From NCBI GenBank assembly GCA_002307095.1, contig DBTO01000171.1, forward strand, positions 1 through 6,353: a stretch of DNA of 6,353 nucleotides, read 5' to 3'. Both the position numbers and the translations under genes were made by a program. Within the stretch, counting starts at the first letter, position 1. Each line of letters starts with the position of its first letter. Under the pieces are notes generated by a model. That model did not search any database. It was not told where the DNA came from and was given only the letters and a program-made list of their open reading frames with translations. The stretch comes from Sulfurospirillum sp. UBA1314. Lineage in GTDB: Bacteria > Campylobacterota > Campylobacteria > Campylobacterales > Sulfurospirillaceae. Below are positions 6,317 to 6,353 of the stretch, in pieces.

Positions 6317-6353
6317 TATTTTGATTAAACTTGCACTTCGTTAAATAAATACG

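Overview
The window looks like chromosomal DNA of a Campylobacterota (epsilonproteobacterial) species. Sulfurospirillum is my best guess, from moderate AT richness, protein character and gene order; this is inference, since no search was possible. It carries four plus-strand protein genes in two transcription blocks. I see no RNA gene, insertion sequence, CRISPR array or prophage.

Block 1 (window edge to 1085) has two overlapping membrane-protein genes. The first is an exported, C-terminally anchored protein with a TPM-like (DUF477) fold, cut at its 5' end by the window edge. The second is a FixH-family protein. FixH proteins usually belong with cbb3-type cytochrome c oxidase assembly, so this block is probably the tail of a cco operon lying to the left. 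From memory and unchecked, Campylobacter jejuni has the same order: ccoNOQP, small membrane proteins, then addB and addA.

The intergenic region 1086-1219 separates the blocks. It holds a strong rho-independent terminator (1111-1148), a TATAAT -10 box (1188-1193) and a Shine-Dalgarno sequence. Block 2 (1220-6288) is addB-addA, joined by a 4-base ATGA overlap. Together they should encode the AddAB helicase-nuclease, the RecBCD counterpart that resects double-strand ends and loads RecA. AddA has the complete set of UvrD-type helicase motifs and a RecB-type nuclease. AddB has an inactive helicase-like body without a Walker A motif, a second nuclease domain and a Cys pattern for an iron-sulfur cluster. 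The last 65 bases are AT-rich with short repeats.

The most unusual signal is not a gene. The 10-base palindrome TTACATGTAA occurs nine times (eight exact, one with one mismatch), against roughly 0.01-0.02 expected by chance. Eight copies lie inside addB and addA, read in only two of the three possible frames (Leu-His-Val or Thr-Cys-Lys); the third frame would create a stop. One copy encodes the proposed first iron-sulfur cysteine of AddB. This resembles a highly iterated palindrome such as cyanobacterial HIP1. Its function is unknown to me.
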